Origin: Bacillota bacterium
GTDB taxonomy: Bacteria; Bacillota; Clostridia; Christensenellales; Aristaeellaceae
Assembly: GCA_023404345.1 (NCBI GenBank)
Contig: JAEYCB010000023.1
Location: forward strand, 1-33,308
Direction of reading: 5' to 3'
DNA length: 33,308 bases
The number at the start of each line of letters is the position of its first letter. Within the stretch, counting starts at the first letter, position 1. The notes under the pieces were generated by a model. The model saw nothing but the letters and a program-made list of their open reading frames with translations. It was not told the DNA's origin and did not search any database. Below, piece after piece: positions 22,319 through 30,892 of this stretch. The position numbers and the translations under genes were made by a program.

Positions 22319-23683
22319 ATGCGAATCCTGGTGGTTGGAGATGGCAAAGTAGGCCATACGCTGGCGGAACATCTCGCGCGCGAGGAGCACGATGTAGTTA
22401 TCGTAGACCGTAGCGACGAAGTGCTCCAGCGCAGTGAGGATACGCTGGACGTGCTGTGCGTGCGCGGCAACGGAGCCAACGCGGCCACGCTGGTGGATGC
22501 AGGAGCGGACAAGGCGGATATTATCATTGCCGCTACCGCCAGCGACGAAACCAATATGCTGTGCTGCCTGGTGGCTAAAAAACTGGGAACCAAGTATTCC
22601 ATCGCCCGTATTCGAGATCCAGAATACAATGACAGCCTGACGCTTTTACAACGCGAAATGGGTATTGACATGCCCATCAATCCCGAACGGGCTACCGCGC
22701 TGGAGATCAGCCGCCTGTTGCGCTTCCCCTTCGCTAGCAACATCGAATCCTTCGCCAAGGGGCGGGTGGAGATGGTGGAGTTCCGCGCGCAGGAGCACGA
22801 TGTGGTGGTGGGACATGCCCTCAAGGACCTGCCCCGCAAATTTAATGGCTTGCCTCAGGTGCTTTATGCCGCAGTGGAGCGCGAGGGCAATGTGATCATT
22901 CCCAACGGTGATTTCATCATCCGCACGGGCGACCGCGTTCATGTGGCAGCTGATATGGTGACGATCACCTCTTATTTCCGTTATCTGGGCAAGAATTCTT
23001 TGCGCGTGAAAAATGTGATGCTTTTGGGCGGCGGGCGTATCAGCTATTATCTTGCCAAGATGATCGTGCCCATGGGCATTCATGTATCAATGATTGAAAT
23101 CAACGAAAAAAAGGCAAACAGTCTCAGCGAAGCCCTGCCTGATGTCAACGTAATCTATGGAGATGGCACCGATCAGGACCTGCTGGAGCAGGAGGGGCTT
23201 CATCAGGTGGATGCCTTCGTAGCCCTGTGCGACCGCGATGAGGAAAATTTGATGACGGGCCTTTTTGCTGTTAAAGAAGGCGTGCCCAAGGTGATCGTAA
23301 AGAACAACCGGGTGGCCTATGCCGATATTATCAGCGCCATGGGCCTGGACAGCATTGTCAGCCCCAAGGCCATTACCTGCGCCAACATTCTGCGCTATGT
23401 GCGCGGGAGGGGCAACGCCTATGGTACCAAACTCGAGCGCCTTTACCGCCTGGTCAATGGCAAGGCGGAGGCACTGGAGTTCATTCCAAAGGGCACGGAT
23501 CCCTACATCGGTATCCCGCTTCGCAAGCTCAATATCCGCCCCGGCACGCTGGTGGCGGTTATTGTCAGGCAGGGCAAGGTCATCGTGCCCTTTGGCAACG
23601 ATCACATTGAAGGCGGCGATCGCGTGGTGGTCATCGCCTGCGAAAGTGGCATCAGCGATTTGAACGAGGTTATCCGCAAATGA
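22319..23683 (+). CDS. trkA: Trk potassium uptake regulator TrkA
   Basis: 454 residues, the two-lobed TrkA layout. Each lobe has an NAD-binding RCK_N domain (about 1-120 and 230-350) and a TrkA_C domain. Lobe one starts MRILVVGDGKVGHTLAEHLA with the GxGxxG fold and an acidic end of strand 2 (VIVDRSDE). Lobe two has LLGGGRISYYLAKM, where the last glycine of the motif is serine, so its nucleotide binding may differ. TrkA sits on the cytoplasmic face of TrkH and gates it in response to NAD(H) or ATP. GGAGG is placed 7 nt before the ATG; the stop overlaps the trkH start (ATGA). Confidence 0.95.
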   Translation: MRILVVGDGKVGHTLAEHLAREEHDVVIVDRSDEVLQRSEDTLDVLCVRGNGANAATLVDAGADKADIIIAATASDETNMLCCLVAKKLGTKYSIARIRDPEYNDSLTLLQREMGIDMPINPERATALEISRLLRFPFASNIESFAKGRVEMVEFRAQEHDVVVGHALKDLPRKFNGLPQVLYAAVEREGNVIIPNGDFIIRTGDRVHVAADMVTITSYFRYLGKNSLRVKNVMLLGGGRISYYLAKMIVPMGIHVSMIEINEKKANSLSEALPDVNVIYGDGTDQDLLEQEGLHQVDAFVALCDRDEENLMTGLFAVKEGVPKVIVKNNRVAYADIISAMGLDSIVSPKAITCANILRYVRGRGNAYGTKLERLYRLVNGKAEALEFIPKGTDPYIGIPLRKLNIRPGTLVAVIVRQGKVIVPFGNDHIEGGDRVVVIACESGISDLNEVIRK

Positions 23684-25128
23684 ACAAGCGACTGGTCCTG
23701 CGCCTGTTGGGGGCGATAATGCTGATTGAGGCTATGGCCATGGCACCGTCGTTGGCCATTGCGCTGTTTTATGGCGACGGTGACGCTTTCGCCCTGGCCT
23801 GCAGCATGGCCCTCCTTGGCGCGCTGGGCTTTCCTGCCTGGCGGTTTGCACGCCCCAGAGAGCAAAACCTGCGTGCGCGAGAAGGATTTCTGGTGGTGGC
23901 CCTCTCCTGGGTGTTGCTCAGCGCCTTTGGCGCTTTGCCTTTTGTGATCTCCGGCCTGATTCCCAATTATATCGATGCCTTTTTCGAAGCGGTATCCGGT
24001 TTTACTACCACAGGCGCCACGGTGTTGGGAGACTTTGACGGACTGCCCCGCGGCGTGATGTTCTGGCGCAGCTTCACCCACTGGATTGGCGGTATGGGTG
24101 TGCTGGTGCTCACGTTGGCCCTGCTGCCGCAGATGACAGGCCGCTCTTCGCACTTGGTACGTGCAGAAAGTCCCGGTCCCAGCTTGAGCAAAATCGTGCC
24201 CAAGATGGGCGATACCGCCAAGATCCTCTATCTGATCTACGGTGTGCTGACTGTGATCGAGCTGGCAGCGCTGATCATCGCGGGCATGTCGCCCTACGAT
24301 GCGGCCATCCATGCCATGGGTACGGCGGGCACAGGCGGCTTCAGCAACTACGGCAGCAGCATTGGCGCATTTGACAGTGCCGTAATTGACGGAATCATTA
24401 CCTTTTTTATGGTGCTGTTTGGAATCAACTTCGCGCTGTTCTACCGCGTGCTGGTGGGCGGCTGGCGTGACGCTCTGCGCAGCGAGGAGCTGCGTTGGTA
24501 TCTATCCTTGTTTGCCGCTTCTACGCTGTTTGTGTCGCTGATGATTCTGCCGCAATATGGCACCTTTCTCAACGCCCTGCGCTACGGCAGCTTTCAGGTG
24601 GCCACCATCATGTCAACCACGGGCTATGCTACCGCCGATTTCAACCTGTGGCCCCAGGCGGTCAAGGCGCTCATCGTGGTGCTGATGTTTATCGGTTCGT
24701 GCGCTGGTTCCACGGCAGGCGGCATCAAGGTGGTGCGCATAGGCATCCTGTGCAAGCTGGGACGCCGTGAGGTACGTCACACATTTCAGCCGCGCAAGGT
24801 GCAGGTTGTGCGCTTTGAGGGAAAGGGTGTGGAGGAAAACCGGCTCACGCAGGTTGCAGTATTCTTCTTTGTATATGTGCTGCTGGTATTGGTGGGCATG
24901 TTCCTGATATCTTTGGAAGGTTTATATGATCTGGAAACAAACTTTACCGCCGCACTCACCTGCATAAGCAACGTGGGTCCCGGACTGGGACATGTGGGAC
25001 CGGTGGAAAACTTTGCGGGTTACGGCCCCTTTGCCAAGGTTGTGCTGAGTCTGCTGATGCTGGCTGGAAGGTTGGAGCTGTTCCCTATACTGGTGATGTT
25101 TCATCCTTCCGTATGGCGGAAGGGATAA
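23680..25128 (+). CDS. trkH: Trk potassium transporter membrane subunit TrkH
   Basis: 482 residues with about ten spans and four pore-loop segments: SGFTTTGATVL, MGTAGTGGFSNYG, MSTTGYATADF and CISNVGPGLGHVG. The conserved glycine of each loop forms the K+ selectivity filter. The motif GSCAGSTAGGIKVVRI after the third loop is characteristic of TrkH. It starts inside the trkA stop codon, so the pair is translationally coupled and made in fixed ratio. A strong terminator follows. Confidence 0.95.
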   Translation: MNKRLVLRLLGAIMLIEAMAMAPSLAIALFYGDGDAFALACSMALLGALGFPAWRFARPREQNLRAREGFLVVALSWVLLSAFGALPFVISGLIPNYIDAFFEAVSGFTTTGATVLGDFDGLPRGVMFWRSFTHWIGGMGVLVLTLALLPQMTGRSSHLVRAESPGPSLSKIVPKMGDTAKILYLIYGVLTVIELAALIIAGMSPYDAAIHAMGTAGTGGFSNYGSSIGAFDSAVIDGIITFFMVLFGINFALFYRVLVGGWRDALRSEELRWYLSLFAASTLFVSLMILPQYGTFLNALRYGSFQVATIMSTTGYATADFNLWPQAVKALIVVLMFIGSCAGSTAGGIKVVRIGILCKLGRREVRHTFQPRKVQVVRFEGKGVEENRLTQVAVFFFVYVLLVLVGMFLISLEGLYDLETNFTAALTCISNVGPGLGHVGPVENFAGYGPFAKVVLSLLMLAGRLELFPILVMFHPSVWRKG

Positions 25129-25143
25129 GCCCGCGTAAGCGAA

Positions 25144-25190
25144 AGACGGCCCGGTTCTTCCTGATTGGTAGGAACCGGCCGTCTTTTTTT
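25144..25190 (+). terminator. Terminator after trkH
   Basis: AGACGGC.CGGTTC pairs with GAACCGGCCGTCT (one bulged C) around a 14-nt loop, followed by seven Ts. Confidence 0.9.
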
Positions 25191-25244
25191 GTCACATCTT
25201 TGTAAAAATCATTTGCCATATGCCAACTTTATTTTCCAACAGGC

Positions 25245-25273
25245 TATACTTTCCTCGGGTTTTCATGTACAAT
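25245..25273 (+). promoter_or_regulatory. Tentative promoter region before the 25322 gene
   Basis: The AT-rich gap 25191-25321 has two -10-like boxes, TATACT (25245-25250) and TACAAT (25268-25273). Neither has a good -35 at 17 bp. A promoter is expected here because a terminator precedes and a gene run follows. Confidence 0.4.
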
Positions 25274-25321
25274 AAGCTAGGGTAAATTCGTAACATTTCC
25301 ATCTCAAAGAGAAAGGAGTGG

Positions 25322-26530
25322 ATGAAACTGAAACGGATCATCTGCCTTTTAATTGCACTCAGCCTGTTGTGCCCGCTCTATGCTCTTGCGGACGATTCCG
25401 GCGTGTTGGCTGAGGGCGAACTGAACGAATGGGTCGTCAAGGTGTTGCGTGACAGCGCCGCCAAGCAGCCGCTCAATGCGCCGGTGGGGGAGGAATCTCA
25501 CACGGAGGACGGCTACGCCTTTATCTACGACTTTGCTACTTTGTACTATGACAAGCCTGTGCTGGATGAAAACAGCGTGCTGCTGGCTGTATCTGTGACA
25601 GACGAGGCCTATCCGGGTCCGCGAGGCGTGCAACTGGGCGATGCGCAGAGCGTGCTGATTGACACTTACGGCTGGCAGAATCCCACGCTGGTGGGTGACG
25701 GGATTTTTGCCGCGTTTTATCGCCTCAACAGCCTGCCCCAGTCCGCGTATTGGAGCTGGGCACAGCTGGATGGATCAGGCGCAGTAACGGGTGTGCAGTG
25801 CGCTATTCATGTGCAGGTAGCCGATGGACGCTACACCGATGCGGGCGTGGTGTACTCGCTGGAGGATGGTGTGGTCACGGCTATTCGCATCTATGGTCTG
25901 AGCAGTTTCGTCGGCGCTGAAGAGGTGCGCGGCAACCTGGAAGCGGTAGAAAGTGTGCAGACAGCAGCCAGTGGAGATGCTGTGGATGTGCCGGATGTAA
26001 CGTTGAGCGCTGCAACGGTAGCGGCTAATCAGGCGCAGCCTTTTGGTATGCAGGATTTATCCTTTGCAGGGATTGACTATGCCGGATTGACCCTGGAAGG
26101 CGTGAAGGCTGCACTGGGCGATCCCGTAAGCCAAAGTACCGCGGAAGATGCAGCCGGTGGCACTTATCTCAATCTGGCCTGGAACGATGTGGAGCTGATT
26201 TGGCTGGAGGATGCGACGGGAGGCCGTGCGCAGTCCCTGCGGGTAACAAGCCAGCAAACTGAAGGCCCGCGCGGGCTGAAAGCAGGCATGCCCTTTGAGG
26301 AAGCGGCTGCGTTGTTCCGCAGCGAGGGCAAGCCGGGTGTGCTCTACGGCCAGTCAGGAAACACGGAGTATGGCGAAGCGGTCAATGAGGGAAGCCAAAC
26401 GCTGCTGACGTATTATACGGCGGCTGGACCCGCGGAAGACGACGGAAGCTATGTGCTGCAGCTGATATTTGAAAATGGCGCGCTGAAGGAGTGGGTGCTT
26501 TCCACCTCTCAGGTGCGCTGGACCATGTAA
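25322..26530 (+). CDS. Secreted protein of unknown function
   Basis: 402 residues. Start ATG lies 4 nt after AAAGGAG. Residues 1-22 are a signal peptide (LLIALSLLCPLYALA, cleavage near Ala22-Asp), with no lipobox cysteine at the right place. The mature part appears to contain three related segments with a short motif of the type GPRGVQLGDAQSVLIDTYG, GLTLEGVKAALGDP and GPRGLKAGMPFEEAAALF, as in proteins with repeated small alpha/beta folds that lie outside the clostridial membrane. No enzyme motif is seen. It begins a run of four co-directional genes and stops 32 nt before the TPR protein. Confidence 0.8.
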   Translation: MKLKRIICLLIALSLLCPLYALADDSGVLAEGELNEWVVKVLRDSAAKQPLNAPVGEESHTEDGYAFIYDFATLYYDKPVLDENSVLLAVSVTDEAYPGPRGVQLGDAQSVLIDTYGWQNPTLVGDGIFAAFYRLNSLPQSAYWSWAQLDGSGAVTGVQCAIHVQVADGRYTDAGVVYSLEDGVVTAIRIYGLSSFVGAEEVRGNLEAVESVQTAASGDAVDVPDVTLSAATVAANQAQPFGMQDLSFAGIDYAGLTLEGVKAALGDPVSQSTAEDAAGGTYLNLAWNDVELIWLEDATGGRAQSLRVTSQQTEGPRGLKAGMPFEEAAALFRSEGKPGVLYGQSGNTEYGEAVNEGSQTLLTYYTAAGPAEDDGSYVLQLIFENGALKEWVLSTSQVRWTM

Positions 26531-26562
26531 CCCCTTGGACCCCGATGCTGGGAGGAACAGCC

Positions 26563-29553
26563 ATGAAGATTGATCTCACCTGTCCCGTTGAGCTCTGGCA
26601 ATATGCCATGCCCACCGAAGATGACGCTGACTGCACCTTTGTCATGAACAACCTTAGTGACAAGGTAGTGGTGTCCGTCCAGGTGAACCTCAAATGCTTT
26701 GATAAGGAGGATATGCTCCTGTTTTCGCAGACGGAGCGCATCCAAGGCCTGAAGGCCGGAGTGGGTGAGCGGTTCAGCATTATGCTGCTGCCATCCCAGT
26801 GGCGTGATGTGGAGGGCGTCGATCTGGTAATTGAAAAGGTCTGGTTCGACGATTCTACCATCTGGCGCAGGGGCAACGCGCCGCTGACCTATTACGAATC
26901 AAATGCTCTGCCGGGCGGGCGGGCGCTGGATCAACTGCGTTTTGTTGCCGGCAAGGATGCGGTTGGCTATCCCTGCGTGCAGGATCAGGTGTGGCTGTGT
27001 GTATGCGGCCGTGCCAATGCGCCGGAAAGTGATCGCTGCTGCCGATGCGAGCGGAGGCGCGATGCGGTATTTGCCAGCTATAGTCCGGACAATGTAGCCC
27101 ATGTGATTGCCGCCCATGAGCAGAAACTGGCCATGGCCGCCCGCAAGGCCCGCGAGGAAAACAACCTGGTCATTGAAAAGCAGGAGGTCCAGCGTGCCTC
27201 CAAACGCCGCCGTCGCCGCATGACTGCCTGGATTGCGGGCCTATCAGCCGCTGCGGTGGCACTGGCTGTTGTAGTTGTCCTGTGGGCTGTGCCTGCGGTA
27301 CGTTATCAGTCGGCTGTGGGGCTGATGAATAGCGGAAAGTTTGAACAGGCGCGCGCGGCTTTCAGCGCTATGGGCGCTTACGGCGATGCGCAGGAACAGC
27401 TGGCCGCGTGTGATTATCAGGAGGCGCTTTCTCTGCTGGAGGCCGGCGGCGTTGATGCGCTTGTGAAAGCGGAGGCGGCTTTTGCCGCCTTGGGCGATTA
27501 TCAGGACAGCGCGGACAGGTGCAAACAGGCTACCTATGCGCTGGGACATGCCTATCTGGAAGCTGGCAGCTATGAGTTGGCGGCTGACCGTTTCCTGTCC
27601 TTGGGTGATTATCAGGATAGTGCAGATATGCTCAAGCAGGCGACCTATCAGCAGGCACAGGCGCTTTATGACAGCGGAAACTATGCTGTGGCGCGTGTGC
27701 TGTTCCAAAACCTTGCAGATTACAGCGATGCCGCTGACCGTGCACAGGCCTGCACCTATCAGGAGGGCAAAGCCCTCTATGACGCAGGGGACTATGCAGG
27801 GGCTGCGATGGTCCTTGCTCCGCTGGGAGAATATGAGGACGCGGCGCAGTTGGTTAACCAGGCCAATTACGCCATGGCCGAGGCTAAGCTGGCCGATGGT
27901 ATGGGCGAGGAAGCAGGCCGCCTGTTTTTGGCGGCTGGAGACTATTCTGACGCTATGGCGCGTGGAAACGACTGCATCTATCAGGCAGCGCTGGCTGCCA
28001 AGGAAGCAGGGGATTACGACAAAGCTACGGAGTTGTTCACGCTGATTATCGGATACCTGGACAGCGAAGGGCAGATTCAGGATTGTCTCTATCAGCAGGC
28101 GGTTGTTTTGCGAGACAGCGGCGACTACGCCGGCGCCGCAGCGCTGTTGGAGATGGGAGGGACCCCTCTCAGCGAGGATGCGCAGCAGCTATATTATGAA
28201 TGCAACTATGAGCTGGCCATGGATGCAATCGAAGCAGAGGACCTGGAGCGTGCTCAGACGCTGCTGGAAAACGTGGATAACTACGAGGACAGTGAAAAGC
28301 AGCTCAACACCGTGCGCTACGAGCTAGCAGAGGCTGCTCTCGCGGCGGAGAACTACGCAGATGCGCGCGTTCTCTACAATGCGCTGGGTTCTTATAAGGA
28401 CAGCGCCACCAAGCTCAAGCAGTGCGATTATGCTATTGCCAGCGCCGCCCTCATCGCGGGCGATTACACTGCGGCTATTTCCGGCTTCGAGTCTCTGGGA
28501 AGCTATCAGGACAGCGCTGCCATGTATGAAGAAGCAGTGTATCAGCAGGCCCTTGCCTTGAAGGCAGTGGGTGATACGCAGGGCGCAGTGGAAGCATTGG
28601 CTGATCTTCCCGACAGTGACCGCGCTCAGGCCGAGCTGATCTCCATTCAGCTGGAGCAAGGCGCCGAACTGGAGGCTGTAGGAGACTATGCAGCGGCGGC
28701 AGAGGTTTATGCAGCCATCAAGAACAGCGAAGAGGCGCAGGAACGCTACAACGCCTGCATGTATACCCAGGCCGAGCAATTGCGTGATGCGGGTGACCTG
28801 ACCGCCGCGGGAGCAGCCTTCGAGGCACTCGGCGACTATCGCGACGCCGCCGAGCAGAGCGAGACTTGTTATGAAACCTATTTTGGTAACGTTGCCCAGA
28901 CTGCTCGTGATGCCATGGAACAGCAGGACTATCCCGCGGTGATTGCCGCGCTGGAGGGCTTTTCCATGGGGGACCTTGTCGGCAGCTATGCCGATCTGCT
29001 TGAAATTTACAATGAAGCGTGCTACCAGTATGCTGAGCAGCTTTACCGTGAAGGAAAGCCCTATGAGGCTCTCCCGTATTACCAGCGTGTGGGCGACTAT
29101 CGTGATACGGCTGAAAGCAAGCTGGAACGCCGCGCCTACCTCATTTTGGGAGAATGGAGCTCTACCACTGGCAAGACCGCGATCTTTCGGACGGATGGTA
29201 CTTGCGACCTGATGGGGGAAACATTGCATTTCTATGTGAGCAATTTCAGCCTGTACACCGGTGCAACTGAGGCTGACATGACCATTACGCATAAGCTCAG
29301 CAGTATCGACAAGACCTCCATGAGTCTGCGCGATATCCGCGACGGGCAGGATGTGGTGTATAAATTCTCCCGTGTAGGGGAGTGGACCTTGCCGGAGGTG
29401 GTCACATCGCCTGAAACTACGCTTGCTCCGGAAACCACGCTTACGCCGGATGTCACGTCTGCCCCTGAAGCCACACCTGCTCCGGAGGAGGAGAGTGGTG
29501 CAGAAGAGGTGAATCCATCCGCTACGGAGGCTGCGAACGATGCGGGTGAATGA
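26563..29553 (+). CDS. Zinc-ribbon, single-span, TPR-array membrane protein
   Basis: 996 residues. The ATG at 26563 follows GGGAGGAA; a longer frame from 26491 overlaps the previous gene and lacks a good site. Residues 1-140 are a cytoplasmic beta-rich domain (MKIDLTCPVELWQYAMP). Cysteines 146, 148, 159/160 and 162 form a small zinc-ribbon-like motif (CVCGRAN and CCRC). After KRRRRR a single span at about 221-246 takes the chain outside. Residues about 250-860 are some 16 TPR-like units of about 37 residues with the signature LGDYQDSAD and a helix ending in Tyr. A globular domain (about 861-960: LILGEWSSTTGKTAIFRTDG) and a Thr/Pro/Glu-rich tail end it. The function is unknown; the layout suggests a transmembrane scaffold or sensor. 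The stop overlaps the acyltransferase start. Confidence 0.85.
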   Translation: MKIDLTCPVELWQYAMPTEDDADCTFVMNNLSDKVVVSVQVNLKCFDKEDMLLFSQTERIQGLKAGVGERFSIMLLPSQWRDVEGVDLVIEKVWFDDSTIWRRGNAPLTYYESNALPGGRALDQLRFVAGKDAVGYPCVQDQVWLCVCGRANAPESDRCCRCERRRDAVFASYSPDNVAHVIAAHEQKLAMAARKAREENNLVIEKQEVQRASKRRRRRMTAWIAGLSAAAVALAVVVVLWAVPAVRYQSAVGLMNSGKFEQARAAFSAMGAYGDAQEQLAACDYQEALSLLEAGGVDALVKAEAAFAALGDYQDSADRCKQATYALGHAYLEAGSYELAADRFLSLGDYQDSADMLKQATYQQAQALYDSGNYAVARVLFQNLADYSDAADRAQACTYQEGKALYDAGDYAGAAMVLAPLGEYEDAAQLVNQANYAMAEAKLADGMGEEAGRLFLAAGDYSDAMARGNDCIYQAALAAKEAGDYDKATELFTLIIGYLDSEGQIQDCLYQQAVVLRDSGDYAGAAALLEMGGTPLSEDAQQLYYECNYELAMDAIEAEDLERAQTLLENVDNYEDSEKQLNTVRYELAEAALAAENYADARVLYNALGSYKDSATKLKQCDYAIASAALIAGDYTAAISGFESLGSYQDSAAMYEEAVYQQALALKAVGDTQGAVEALADLPDSDRAQAELISIQLEQGAELEAVGDYAAAAEVYAAIKNSEEAQERYNACMYTQAEQLRDAGDLTAAGAAFEALGDYRDAAEQSETCYETYFGNVAQTARDAMEQQDYPAVIAALEGFSMGDLVGSYADLLEIYNEACYQYAEQLYREGKPYEALPYYQRVGDYRDTAESKLERRAYLILGEWSSTTGKTAIFRTDGTCDLMGETLHFYVSNFSLYTGATEADMTITHKLSSIDKTSMSLRDIRDGQDVVYKFSRVGEWTLPEVVTSPETTLAPETTLTPDVTSAPEATPAPEEESGAEEVNPSATEAANDAGE

Positions 29554-30892
29554 CCCCATCCCGGCGCGCAGCGGCGAGGTTCCCCGCAAACTTGAAATTG
29601 GAGTGCTCTATGGCTTTCGGGCACTGATGGTGCTGGCGGTGATGAATTACCACATCTGGCAGCAGAGCTGGCTTTCTCAGCGTGTGAACGTGCTGGGCAT
29701 GTCGGTAGATTTCGATTTCTTCACCCGTTCGAGCTATCTGTTTGTGGATGGGATGATTCTGCTTAGCGGATTCCTGCTCTATTTGCCCTATGTACGTCAA
29801 CAGCTGGAAGGCACGCCCGTGCCGGGAGCGGGAAGATTTTATATCAACCGCCTTTTGCGCATTGTGCCCAGTTATCTGGCAGCGGTGCTATTGGCGTTGA
29901 TCTGTTTTGCACTGCCGCAGGGTGCTTACTATACCACCGGAGAACTGGTCAAAGATGTTGCTTCGCACCTTACATTCACATTTCTGTTCTGGCCCGAAAC
30001 GTATTTGTATACGCCCCTGAATGCGGCTTTGTGGACCATTGGGGTGGAAATGCAGTTCTACCTGCTCTTTCCCTTCATTGCGCGGGCAGTACAGAAAAAA
30101 CCGGCAGTTACACTGCCGGTTATGGCGGCATTGGGGTGGACTTGGCGCCTGTGCGTTGCACATTTTGCCCAGAATACTGGCATGCTTATCAATCAAATGC
30201 CCGCCTATTTGGATGTATACGCCTTGGGAATGCTGGGGGCAATGGCTTATTTGCGCATGCGGAGGACCTGGAGGCGCATGCATCCCGCCCGGCGGCGAGT
30301 GCTGAGCTGGGTGTGTGCAGTGGGGTTTATAGCATGTCTGAGCGTGGTGCTGGCGATTTTTCAGGCACAGTCAACAGCCAGTGCAGCTGGACAACGGGCG
30401 TTGCATTTGTCCCAGATGGAGATGCGGCTCCCCCTGACCCTGGTGTTGATGGGAGCCATGCTATGTGCTGCGCACATGCCCTTTCTTTTGCAAAAGCTGT
30501 TGGATAACCGGCTGATGCGTTTTTTATCGGCTATATCCATGAACCTCTATATCTGGCATCAGATTTTGTCTGTGCAGATGCGCGTGGCATGGTTCCCGGA
30601 TGCGGATATTCTGCACATCACCCCTGTGCAGCAGCGAGCCTATTCGCTGTTGTGCTTCAGTGTAGCTATTCTGGTTGCAATGGCCGCCACCTACGGCTTG
30701 GAACAGCCTGCGGCAAAGGCGGTCAACGCCTGGATTAAACAATTGGGAAGGAAGCGAAATTATGAAGGACACAAGACTGGAAACCCTTGCACACCAGCTG
30801 ATACGCTATTCGTGCGCCCTCAAGCCGGGCGAACGCGTGCTGATCGAGAACTTCGGCGTAGAGCCGGAGGCGGTGACTGCGCTGATTCGTGA
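29540..30892 (+). CDS. Acyltransferase family 3 membrane protein (OafA/YrhL-like), 3' end questionable
   Basis: 450 residues in the open frame. About ten membrane spans with family motifs: YGFRALMVLAVMNYHIW (the conserved Arg and the catalytic-type His), LFVDGMILLSGFLLYLPY, INRLLRIVPSYL, LWTIGVEMQFYLLFP and a C-terminal MNLYIWHQIL. Such enzymes O-acylate exported sugars or wall polymers from acyl-CoA. Start ATG at 29540 overlaps the preceding stop by 14 nt, with GGAGG 10 nt upstream. The last 44 codons (30762-30892) overlap the next gene in another frame and are Arg/Gly-rich, unlike the family. The protein probably ends naturally near residue 405; see the finding on this overlap. Confidence 0.82.
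   Translation: MRVNDPIPARSGEVPRKLEIGVLYGFRALMVLAVMNYHIWQQSWLSQRVNVLGMSVDFDFFTRSSYLFVDGMILLSGFLLYLPYVRQQLEGTPVPGAGRFYINRLLRIVPSYLAAVLLALICFALPQGAYYTTGELVKDVASHLTFTFLFWPETYLYTPLNAALWTIGVEMQFYLLFPFIARAVQKKPAVTLPVMAALGWTWRLCVAHFAQNTGMLINQMPAYLDVYALGMLGAMAYLRMRRTWRRMHPARRRVLSWVCAVGFIACLSVVLAIFQAQSTASAAGQRALHLSQMEMRLPLTLVLMGAMLCAAHMPFLLQKLLDNRLMRFLSAISMNLYIWHQILSVQMRVAWFPDADILHITPVQQRAYSLLCFSVAILVAMAATYGLEQPAAKAVNAWIKQLGRKRNYEGHKTGNPCTPADTLFVRPQAGRTRADRELRRRAGGGDCADS

Noticed and set aside
25191..25321. Gap before the secreted protein considered as a riboswitch or other RNA element
   Set aside because: AT-rich with no stable conserved stems that I recognise; only weak promoter boxes are seen.
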